Shown here: positions 25,801 to 37,800 of the stretch, piece after piece
Position numbering within the stretch: the stretch's first letter is position 1
Layout of the letters: each line of letters begins with the position of its first letter
Origin: Tamarix chinensis
Taxonomy: Eukaryota; Streptophyta; Magnoliopsida; Caryophyllales; Tamaricaceae
Assembly: GCA_030549775.1 (NCBI GenBank)
Contig: CM060177.1
Location: 57,476,638-57,540,637, forward strand
Direction: 5' to 3'
DNA: 64,000 nt
Made by a program: the position numbers and the translations under genes
Notes under the pieces: model-generated
What the model was told of the DNA's origin: nothing
What the model saw: only the letters and a program-made list of their open reading frames with translations
The model's database searches: none

Positions 25801-28800
25801 AACACGCTACAACCCCTTTTTTTTGTCTTTTTTTTTTCAATGGAACACTTTTTTTTTTTTTTTTTTTTTTTTTCTTTTTTTTTTCAATGAAGCACGCTGC
25901 TGAACAAGCTGCTAACTTTTTTTTTTTTCAATGAAGTACGCTGCTGAACAAGCTGCTAACTTTTTTTTTTTTTTTAACAGTGCGTCACAGTACTATAAGG
26001 ATCTGAATTTGGGCTTTGATACCAAACTGATGCAAGGGTGAGAGGGAAGAAGGAGAAATTGAGAGGGAAAATAGAAAATCACTTAAGATTAATTAATATT
26101 CATTTCTTCCTCAAATAACAACCCTAAGACCCATTTATATAGAGTAAGGGCCATAAAAATAACGATAGTAAAAATCACTAATTACTAGCTAAGATAAGAT
26201 CATCATAAATTACTAAGGTAAATAAAATAATTACTAAGGTAAGAAAATAAGATAGGAATCTATTTTTTATTCCTACGTTCATACTTATTCCTATAAAAAT
26301 CCTGTTTAATTACATCAGTTCCTCAAATGAATTGCTACTCAGAGTCCTAGTGCTTGGCCAGTTGCCCAGCTGCCCAGCTGTGCTTGGGGTGACCTGTGGA
26401 GCCCCTGTGACTGGCTGGGCTGCTGGGCCAGGGCCGATGGCCAACTATAGAGGTCCGAGGCTCTGGTCTAGGCTGACTGATAGGCAAAGGGTTTGGTTTG
26501 GGAAATATTCATATCAGGGGGGAAGAGGTGTAAACGAAAAGGAGGTTGGCTATCTTCATACCTCCATTCTTCTGATTTAATCCAATACATACAACTGCTT
26601 GTTAGATACAGATTCCCCCCATGAATCAACAGTAAGACACCTGGCTAACAACTGTTTAGAGAATTAACAAATCGAAATTCTTAAGACAACTCAGCTAAAG
26701 ATATCAAAAGAAGATAGGAAATAAGCAGTAAAGATTTAACATAATGAATCCCAATCTCACAATAATAATCGCTTAGAACAACATCTAATAGACCATGAAA
26801 TCTTACAGCTTCTTGGACCAGTTCAAAACGCGACTTGGGCCTGGCAGACATAATATTACTAATACTACCAGTTGGACCACAACCTGGCAGTGAACTGCTC
26901 CAAGTTCTCTCAAGTAGCTTCATCTTCTGTTGTCTGCGTCCACTGTATAAGCCCCTTGGTAATAAGACTGTGATCGTGCAAACCTGCTTGGTGGTAAGGT
27001 GCTGGAGGGGCAGGAAAACAGGTTAAGCTTCGGCAATGACACTACGCAAAGGAGCAGGATCCACAGGGGTGGAGTCTGAGCATCACTCCAAAAAATGGAC
27101 ATGTGGAAGATGAGTTGAATCTTGGAATGCTCCGACTATCACAAACAATTGGCTACCATTCTATACATTCAATAACCTAATTTGTTTGAACTCCTAATTA
27201 GGATTGCAAACGAACAGAGCCGGCTCAAGCTTTTTAGGCTCAGCTCATATCATTCATTTAGCTAAACGAACCAAGCTTAAACCTTATTTTTAGGCTCATT
27301 TGATAAATTAGCCAATCTTAAGCATCAAAAATTTAGACTCGAACTTATTTACAGTGCAAAAGTTCGAGAGCCAAGCTCGATCCCACCTGCGCTCAATTTA
27401 GCTCGCATCATTTACAACCCTACTCCTAATGTCTACAAAAAGTTAGGGATGTGGCCGCAACTTGACAAACACCGAATTCCCCACCCGAAACTCCTGGTCA
27501 TGCCTTTCCACATCTGCTTGATATTTCATTCGAAGTTGTGCCCATTGCGCTAAGGGAAGCCAACAGCTCCACTCTATCAGTCAACCAAATCCAGCGAGTC
27601 CAAATCAATACTATGTGCATAGTAGTCAGTGAGTACCAGCAGCAGTGATGTGGATAAACAAGATTTTTATAGGAATAAGTATAAACGTAGGAATAAAAAA
27701 TAGATTCCTATCTTATTTTCTTACCTTAGTAATTATTTTGTTTATCTTAGCTAGTAATTAGTGATTTTTACTATCGTTATCTTTATGGCCCTTACTCTAT
27801 ATAAAGGGGTCTTAGGGTTGTTATTTGATTACGAGTAAATGAATATTAATTAATCCTAAGTGATTTTCTATTTTCCCTCTCAATTTCTCCTTCTTCCCTC
27901 TCAACCTTGCATCAGTTTGGTATCAGAGCCCAAATTCAAATCCTTATAGTACTGTGACGCACTGTTCAAAAAAAAAAAAAAAAAAAGAGCAACCCTAATC
28001 GATTCTCAACCGCCACCCAACCGCCACCGCCGCCATCGACTGCCACCACCCCACCGCCGCTTCGCCGACCACAGCCAACCCCACTGTTAGCCATTGTCGA
28101 ACCCTCACCCAACCCCCCAAAATTATTCAATTCGAATCGAATTTTAGACCACAATTCGTGTCTGCAAAACCCCAAAAATTAGCCCAAATCGAAGCCAAAA
28201 TCCTTCAATTCGAGCATTATTCATGCAAAAACAACTCCAATCATAAACCAAATCGATCGATTCCCACCCCAATCGGCCGAATTCGTTCGAACCCTAACCC
28301 TAGATTCGCTAAATACAAAAATCGACGGAATCGGAGGAAATTGAGAGTGCAATAACATCACTTACAGTTGCCAGCAAGTGTGAGAGAGTGATTTGAGTGA
28401 TTGTGAGGGAGTTAAACACAATAGATTAGGAATTTTTTTTTCCGCTGGAAATCCGCACGCCACAACGCCTATCTTTCGCCGATTGCAGCATCCATCACCT
28501 TCTGGGTTTCGCAGCCACCGCGCGTCGCCGACCGCCGCCGAAGTTTGTCGTCCCCCGCCGACATTCGCCGCCCTAATCGCGCCGCCGAAGTCGCCGCCTG
28601 GTTTCGTGGCTGGTAAGCCAACGTACTCGCTCGACCAGCACCGTGGGCTGTGTCTCGTTCGGTTGCCTAAGAACCGAACCGGGCGTCTTTAGGGAACCGA
28701 ACCGGGTACATTAAAAAAAAATTGTTCCATTGTTAAGAAAAACAAAAGTTAGCTGCTTGTTCAGCAGCGTGTTCCATTGATAAAAAAAAAAAAAAAAAAA

Positions 28801-31800
28801 AAAAAGGTTGTAGCGTGTTCCGAATCTTCCAACATTCAACAACGTCTCCTTCCGCCGTACAATTAAACTCGAGGTTTGACAGCAACTTTTTCGTTCCTGA
28901 AACGTTAAATTTCTCACTTGAACCTCGGCTCTCACTTAAATTGTATATTTGCTTAGGTCCTTAATTTTTATGTTCAAAAAAAAAATCAAGATACTTTTAC
29001 CTAGCTTAGTCCCTTTTATTAACATTCTTATCCTTGTGACGTTCATAGGGCAAGTTTATCATCATTATTACTTTGCCTAATTTAGTGTTTATCGTATCTT
29101 TTATATTATCTGCTAGTATCTATTTTATTATTAATTCTCTTATCATATCGTCCAAAAAAAAATGCCTTCATCTTCTAAGAGTCAGGGGTCTGATGATCGA
29201 TCCGACCCTTCCCATATGGACCAACTAGAACAATTGGTTTTTAAGCTAGCTAACAATATAGAAAGGATGATGGAAAAGCGCCCCATTGATGAGCCTGACC
29301 CTCAATCCGTTAGACAACCCATCTTACCTCCCTCCAATTTAGTTGGCTCAAACCGTAGTATTCTCGAGTCCTAAAAACAAACCCCTGGTTACGACCCCCC
29401 ACACCATAGACACCTTAGGTCTCAAGGCCCCGTAGATCCGCCTAATCTCAATTATTCAGAGGATGACACATCGGAAGAAGACGTAGCACATCTTCGCCAT
29501 AGGAATCGTAGACATTCAAACCATCATGATAGACAACCTTATCATAGATATGACGACAACATTACTCGGAAAGTCAAAGTCGATGTGAACTCCTATGATG
29601 GAACTCTTGACCAAAACCTTTTTACTGATTGGTTAGAAGAAATGGAGGATTACTTTGAATTTTATAACATGAGTGATATCGAGCGAGTCCGTTTTACTAA
29701 GATGAAACTCTCTGGGGCCGCAAAACGGTACTAGAAAATGGTCCAAACCCAGATGGACCATTTAGGAGAACCACCTATTCGTCAATGGGCCGTTATGAAA
29801 GAAGAGCTAAAAGAAAAATATCATCCTACTTTTCATAGAAATCAGCTCCTAAAGCAAATGTACAACCTTAAACAATCTTCCTCCAGTGTCTCTGATTATA
29901 CTCAAAAGTTTGAGGATTATTCAGTAAGGTGCGACTACCCTGAACCTACTGATATTACCCTCTTTAGATACATTAATGGCCTTAGGGAGTCCATCAGGAA
30001 GACGTTAAGCTCCATGGGCCTACATGTGTCGAAGATGCTTTTAAATTGGCTCTTGAATTTGAAAGACGCTTCAAACGCTCGTCCACTCGATATTCATCTC
30101 CTTATTCCAGCGATTCACGTCAGACCAAGTCCTTCACGCCTACATCCTCCAAGTCTAACTCCAAGGGTGCTTCCCAATCCAACACCTATAACTCTACTCC
30201 TAGTAACTGATCTAACGCCGTTCAATCGACTGCTAACTCTATCCAATGTCATAACTGCCATGAGCGAGGGCATATTGCATCTCGTTGTCCCCACCGTACC
30301 ATGATACTAGAGCATGAGGGTGATGAGCCACCTATTGAGGATCTTATAGTTGACCCCTCTGAATATTCAGGTGATGATGAGGAACTCGAAGAGGAGGACA
30401 CTCCACATTGTAGCCTTGTTCGGACTATCAACCCTCAACGAGAAAAACATTCTAATGTGGCTAGATGTGTTCTCTCGCAAGGCACCCATCTCGATGAGTG
30501 GAAACGAACTTCCATTTTTTGCACTTTCTTTAGGTGTAATGGAAAATCTGCCAAGTTGGTCATAGATGGTGGTAGTACCCTTAATGTCGTATCTCGAGCC
30601 GCCATAAAAAGACTAAACCTTAAGTCTGAACCTCATCCTAATCCTTTTACAGTAGCTTGGGTAAATAAGACCACTCTCCCCATTGACCAAAGATGCCTCG
30701 TTCCCTCCACCTAGGCCCACATTATAAAGAAGATCTTTATTTTGATGTCCTTCCCATGGATGTAGCCCACGTTCTCTTAGGTAGACCTTGGCTTTATGAT
30801 CATTCAGTTAAGATTGATTGCCGACCAAATACTCACTATTTCTTCTTTAAAGGAAAGCGTATCATTCTTAATCCTGCAAAACCATCTGATCCCTCACCCC
30901 CTCAAACCCTTTCTACGCCTAAGGAAGCTTCTATAAATAGGGTTCAAATCATCACACCTCACGCCTTTCATCAGGAGAGTAGGAAAACCAATTTCATGTT
31001 AGCCATAGTTGCTCAAGAGATCTCCCCAAACTCCACTTCACCCATTCCCACTGAGGTTCAGAAGTTATTGGGTGACTTTTCGGATGTAATTCCCGAAGAG
31101 TTACCTAAAGAGTTGCCACCCATGAGAGACATTCAACATGTCATCGATCTTATTCCTAGGTCTCAGTTACCTAATCTTCCCCATTATAGGATGAACCCTA
31201 ATGAGCGGGCTGAATTAAATAAACAAGTTGAGGAGCTCCTTCGTAAGGGATTTGTGAAGCATAGCATGAGTCCTTGTGCAGTACCCGCCTTACTCACTCC
31301 CAAGAAGGATGGATCTTGGAGAATGTGTGTGGATAGTAGAGCCATTAATAAAATCACGGTTAAGTATAGATTTCCTATCCCTAGACTAGAGGACATGTTA
31401 GACACTCTAGCTGGCTCTAGTTACTACTCTAAAATCGACTTACGTAGCGGGTACCACCAAATTCATATTCGGCCAGGGGATGAATGGAAAACAGCCATTA
31501 AGACGTAGGATGGACTTTTTGAGTGGTTAGTTATGCCCTTTGGGTTATCAAATGCCCCTAGCACATTCATGAGGTTTATGACCCATATCCTCCAACCATT
31601 TATGGGAAAATTCCTTGTGGTCTATTTCGATGACATCCTGATTTATAGCAAGTCTCAAAGGGATCACCTGTCCCACCTTAGACAAGTTTTTACTACTTTA
31701 CGGGAAGCCAAGCTTTATGCTAATCTCAAGAAATGTTCCTTCCTTCAGTCTCAGGTTCTCTTTCTAGGCTTTATTGTTTCTTCTCAGGGCATTTCTACTG

Positions 31801-34800
31801 ACCCTGAGAAAGTCCGAGTTATTAAGGAATGGCCTGAACCAAAATCTGTTACGGAAGTACGTAGCTTCCATGGCCTAGTTTCCTTCTATCGTCGGTTCAT
31901 CCGCAATTTTAGCTCTATTATGGTCCCCATCACTGATTGTCTAAAGAAGGGATCATTTCAGTGGACTTCTAAAGCTTCTAGAGCCTTTCAGGAAATTAAG
32001 GAGTGTATGACTAAGGCCCCTGTCCTTAGGCATCCCGATTTTAGTAAAGTCTTCGAGGTTCATTGTGATGCTTGCGAAACAGGCATAGGCGGAGTGTTAG
32101 GTCAGGACGGACATCCCATAGCATTTTTCAGTGAGAAACTCAACGTGTCTAAACAAAAGTACACCATCCATCTTAAGGAGTTATATGCTGTGGTCAGGTC
32201 CCTCCATTATTGGCGGTATTACCTTTTACCCTAAGACTTTGTAGTCTATTCTGACCACCTAGCACTAGAGTATTTGCATTCAAAGCGAGAATTGCCAAAG
32301 AAGTATGCTAAATGGCTTGAATTCTTAGGCGAATATACTTTCGTCCTAAAACATCTTTCAAGAACTGAGAATCGAGTAGCTGATGCTCTTAGCAGGATTG
32401 GTGCTATCCTTCAACAATGGCATATTAGGGCTACTAACTTTGATAAACTAAAGGATGATTACTCTTCTTGTCCCGATTTCGATCACATCTACCAAGAAGT
32501 CTCTCATGGTAACCGTCAGGACTTCGTTGATTATGTCATCCATAATGGATATCTTTTTAGAGCCTCTAGATTATGCATTCCCCAATCCTCGTATAGAGAC
32601 TTTCTTGTTTGGGAATTGCACGCCGGTGGCCTTGCGGGTCACTTCGGTATGGATCGTACCATCACCTTGGTACGTGATCGTTTCTATTGGCCTTCTTGGC
32701 AACAAGACGTTAAGAGAGTCATATCACAGTGTCGTACTTGTCAGTTAGCTAAAACTAAAAAGCAAAACACGGGCTTATATACTCCTTTACCTGTTCCTCA
32801 TGAGCCATGGAAGGATCTTAGCATGGACTTTATTCTAGGTATCCCCAAAACATCCAGAGGCCATGACTCGATCCTTGTAGTAGTAGATAGATTCTCCAAG
32901 ATGGCCCATTTCACACCCTGTAGCAAGACTTCCGATGGTGTTCACGATGCTAGATTAATTTTTCGTGAGGTAGTCAGACTTCACGGTCTTCCTTCTTCCA
33001 TAGTATCTGATAGAGATTCTAGGTTCGTCAGTTGGTTCTGGAAGACACTCTGGACTCTAAGCAAAACCCAGTTAAAGTTTTCTACAGCCCATCATCCCCA
33101 GACCGATGGTCAGACTGAGGTAGTAAATCGAGGTTTAGGTGACCTTCTTCCTTGTCTTGTCGGAGATCGACCTCGTACTTGGGATTTAGTGTTACCCACA
33201 GCTGAGTTCGCTTATAACCATGCGTCTAATCGGTCCACGGGAAAGAGTCCTTTTGAAATTGTTTACGGTTATGCTCCTCGTGCTCCTGTTGACTTTGGCC
33301 CCCTATCCCCACATGCACGTGTATTTGTGTCTGCTGAGTCCTTTGCTGATCATATACATTCTTTGCATGATGAGATTAGGCGTAGGATTATGTTGAGTAA
33401 TGTGGACTATAAACTTGCTGTTGATGTGCATCGTAGAGATAAGGGTTTTAATGAAGGTGACTTTGTCATGGTACGCTTGTGTCCTGAACGTTTTCCAAAA
33501 GGATGTTTTAAAAAGTTACTTGCGCGTGCCATGGGCCGGTATGAGATTTTGAAAAAACAAGGACCGAATGCTTATGTGCTAGATCTACCCGATGATTTAG
33601 GTATTAGTCCTGTTTTCAACGTGAGTGATTTGTCACCTTACAGAGGCAACTTTGAGCCTCCCGCCTTGCCTTCTAGTGTGCCTGCAGGTCTGCAGGAGCC
33701 GACAGTGCCACCTGTTCAGCTACCCAAGGATGAGATTACTTCTATTGATGATGTGGAGTATGTTTCCTCTTCTCAAGGAGGGTTTCGCCGATTTTGGATC
33801 ACGTGGAAGAACCGCCCAGATTGTGATGCTACTTGGGTTCCTGAGGATGATCTTCGAGATTTGGCTCTAGAATTGCTTAATGACTTTCTTCGATCTCACT
33901 CGCCGGAGTCGAGTTCTTTTCCGGTGGGAGAGAATGATGTGGATAAACAAGATTTTTATAGGAATAAATATAAACGTAGGAACAAAAAATAGATTCCTAT
34001 CTTATTTTCTTACCTTAGTAATTATTTTATTTATCTTAGCTAGTAATTAGTGATTTTTACTATCGTTATCTTTATGGCCCTTACTCTATATAAAGGGGTC
34101 TTAGGGTTGTTATTTGATTACGAGTGAATGAATATTAATTAATCCTAAGTGATTTTCTGTTTTCCCTCTCAATTTCTCCTTCTTCCCTCTCAACCTTGCA
34201 TCAAGCAGACAGCCATAAACAGCTTCGAAAGGATTCAGTGTTATGGCAAATGTTGTACCAATATTTTTCCCAGGGCAGAACGTAGCCCACTAATTTGGCC
34301 TTTCACCAGCATTAGCTGAAATACCCCAAAATTTTAATTCTAAAAAATTATGGCCAAATAAGGATCTATTAGGGAAACTGATTAAATAAATGATTTTATT
34401 ATAATTAAGAGAGTTAATTAAGGTAAATCAAGAGGAAAATAATGAAGAATTTAATTAGGAAAAATTAGGGTATTCTACTAATTAACATGAAAGTTAAGGA
34501 AATTTATCCAAAATAGCCAAATTAATCTAAAAAGGAATTTAATTATTATTATTATAATAAGTATTATTAATTTTAAATATATATAAAAAAAATATAGTAA
34601 TACCAAACACCCAAAATACCCCAACCCATCTAATTTCCTTTTTCCTTTTTCTCCTTTCTTTTCCTTTTTCTTCCTTTTCTCTCCTTTCTCCTTTTTCTCA
34701 TTTTTTCTTCTCCCCCCCCCCGGGAAAGGGCCAGCCCGCTAGCCCAACTCCCTTCTCCCTCCCTTGTCTCGCACGGCCCAAGCCGCCTCTTTTTTTTCCT

Positions 34801-37800
34801 TCTGCGCCACAACGCCCCAGCCGGCCGAACCATCTTTTTTTCTTTTCCTTCTTTCCCCTAGACCATCCGGTCCACCCCTTCTCCCTCTTCTTCTTCTTCC
34901 CCGAGGCGTCGCGGCGACCGAGGAGCTGCAACCCAGCACTCCGTCTGAAATACCCCGAAAATTTCTAATTTTATAAATTATATTTAAATGATATTTTATT
35001 AGAAAAGATTATTTAAATAAATTAATTTTATTAAAATAAAAAGGAATTAGTTAGGGAAAATTAAGAAGAAATTTACAAGTATTTTAATATGGAGAAATTT
35101 CGGTATTTTAGCTAATTAAGGATTTTATTTTGAAAATTAATTAAATAAATTATTTTATTTAAGATAAGAAGGAGAAAACAGTTTCAAATTAATAATAATT
35201 TTATAAATAATTTCATGGAAGAAAATTAGGGTGTTTTCCTAACTAAAATGGAATTTATGGAAAATCTTTTAAAAATCCTAAATTAGCCTAAAAAGGGGTT
35301 TAAATATTATTTTATTTAAATACTATTATTTTTAAATATCCCAAATATTTTAATAAATTTAAATACCCAAAATAATTATTTTACTCTTTTCCTTTTTCCC
35401 TTTTTCCTTTTCTTTCTTCCTTTTTCTTTCTTCTTCTTTTCTTTTTTCTTTTTCTTTTCCCCCGACTTGGGCCAGCCGAGCGGCCCAAGCCCGTCTTTCC
35501 TTCTTTTTTTTTCCTTTCTCGCGGCACAAGTCACTCGTCCGCTGTCCTTCAGCGCAGCCGCCCCGAAGCGCCGCGCTTCGCTCCTATTTCCGTCAAAACG
35601 CATTGCTCTATTTAAATTAAATTTAGTCCGCGCTGACCGCCCGGTTCTCCCCCTTTTCTTTTCATTCCCAGCCGACCGGTTCACCCCCCCTCCTTCCTTC
35701 TTCCTCCCTTCTCCTCTGTCGACACAGCTTGTAGCTTCCGCCCCCGAAAATGGCGACGCCGGCTACGAGGACTCTGACCAGCTAATTCACCTCTATTTTT
35801 CTTCCTCTCGATTCGCACATTAGCTTGGCATGATCGGTTACCCTCAACTCTCGCTCATTCTCTCTCTTTGGCTTCGCAAACCTTCGACCCAACCCAAGCA
35901 ATCGCCGGCCGATTTCTGACGCCGGCCATCCAAACCCTAGCATCCAACCCCATCCTGCCGACCTCCAAAACCCTAATAACCCATCTAAACTCTATAAATA
36001 GCTTAGTTGTGGACGTTTTTAGAGCTTCTTCTTTCTCGAAACCCTAAGTGAGAACAGCCCGCCACCGCGACTTCAGACACGCTTTTCTCCGCCGTTAGCC
36101 AACCTCGACGCCGCCCCTACATCTCAAAATATTCCCTGAAACTCCATCTAATTAACTAAACCATTTTCAACCTTCGATTCTTCTTGCACGGGCCTCCATA
36201 ACCGTGCAAAGTTTGCTGCTCATCTCGCCATAATTTTTGCCCCGAAACCTTAAACCACCGTCCACCGCCACATACGCCACTTCTGCCACCCTATAAACCA
36301 CCCAATATCTCCTGCTAAGTCTCCTCCACCGAACCATAAACTTATTTTATTTTTCTCCTTCCCCCTTACCTCTTTTTCTTCATTTTCACCCCTCTTAGAT
36401 CACTTTTCCGACCACTTCCGGGAACCACCGCCGGTTCCACCCATACCCTCCAACTCAAGGTGAAACCCTAGACCTTTTAAATACTTACTTTTGATTTATT
36501 GACAATTATTATGCTTTTATCCTAATTTTTAATGTTAATTCGATTTTAATTATTATTATTATAATTATTATTATTATTTTTATCAATTGTATCTTAATTT
36601 CTAAATTTTGTTGACAGGTTTGGGAGTATTATTGAGTAAGATAAATTATTATTCTCGAATTTTGCTTATTTAATGGAATATTTACATGTTTACTATTATT
36701 ATTAATAATATTATTAATATTATTATTATTAGTGTAATTATTTAATTAGTGTCGTAATTATTTTAGGAGGGGCAGAAACCAAAATTTCAATTACTCCTCG
36801 CACCTTTTCTTTTTATTAATATTATTAACATTTTTAACATTATTTCTAATTATATTATTATTATTATCTTTAGTAACTTTTATATTATAACTATACATAA
36901 TGTTAATATCATTATTACAATTTCGAATGGTACTATTATTAAATTTGGGGTGGTTCGAAAACCACCTTGTAATTTTAAGAATTTTAGTATTATTAATATT
37001 AATATTCTACTAATAAAAGTATCATCATCATCATCATCACTATTTTGGTGAAGGGTAGAAACCCTTAGATCACCACCCTCTTCGAATGAAAAAAATAATT
37101 TATTTGTATTTTTAAGTAATAGTTTCTATAGTTATTTATTAAGTAGTAGTGTTTTAATTAAAAACCAAATCTTGGAATAAGTTAGAGAATAATAAAATTA
37201 TATAAGGGAGCCTAATTCTAGTATACTTTTATATAATAGGTGAACCCAATCAAATCCCTCAAGTGGAATAGGAGCGTGCACCAAGACCGGTGTCATTTTA
37301 GGTAAGGGTTTACTAAGGCCATTGTACGTCTATATGCATTATGTGCTGCATATGCCATGTATTCTATGTTATCATCATTAATTATGTTGTATATGATATG
37401 AGGTGGAGTTCATGTATGATCTTGGGTTGTTATATGGGATGTGTTTTATTTGTAAGTGATGATATGCGATGTGGCCTTAAGACATGCATGTTAGGGTTGT
37501 AAAATAATGATGGGCAGTGTAATAATGTGGCGATAGGATTTTGCATGAAATGGCATGGTGTTAGGGTTTTACATAAAGGGGGTATGGTGTTATGGTTTTG
37601 CGTGATATGGTATGGTATTATGGTTTGCATGGAAGTATGTCTACGTGGAGTTGGGGTTTGTATGTGAATTAGGGCTTGCATGTGAATTAGGGTTAGTATG
37701 GAAATGCGATCTATGTTGAGTTGAGGTTTGCATGTGAGTTAGGGTTGGCATATGAATTAGGGTTTGCATGGAGTCATGGATTACGTGGAGTTAGGGTTCG

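Larger units (their letters stand above)
20367..26317 (-). mobile_element. Element B: Ty3/gypsy chromovirus (Reina-like), complete with LTRs
   Basis: 5951 bp with two 290-bp LTRs that differ at only two sites, TG..CA ends, the 5-bp duplication GTTCC and a tRNA-Met primer site. It encodes gag-protease, RT, RNase H, integrase and a chromodomain, so it is a chromovirus. The short LTRs and small size suggest the Reina clade (inference). Four breaks inactivate pol. It is the closest relative of element C in the window and lies in inverted orientation to it. Confidence 0.93.
27646..34203 (+). mobile_element. Element C: Ty3/gypsy chromovirus (Reina-like), sister of B
   Basis: 6558 bp, LTRs of 269 bp with five differences (all transitions), duplication AGCAG, tRNA-Met primer site and a gag-pol with chromodomain. 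It lies in the opposite orientation to B and is inserted in element D's integrase. Five nonsense codons and two small frameshifts inactivate it. Its leader carries a GC-rich segment of about 0.7 kb that B lacks. Confidence 0.93.

Noticed and set aside
26681..26923. Open frame with [20 protein letters not shown], like gypsy integrase.
   Set aside because: Element D's true integrase word of this kind lies near 44530, and the second half of this frame lies in the sequence repeated at 48352-48790, so the likeness is probably chance at the LTR edge.
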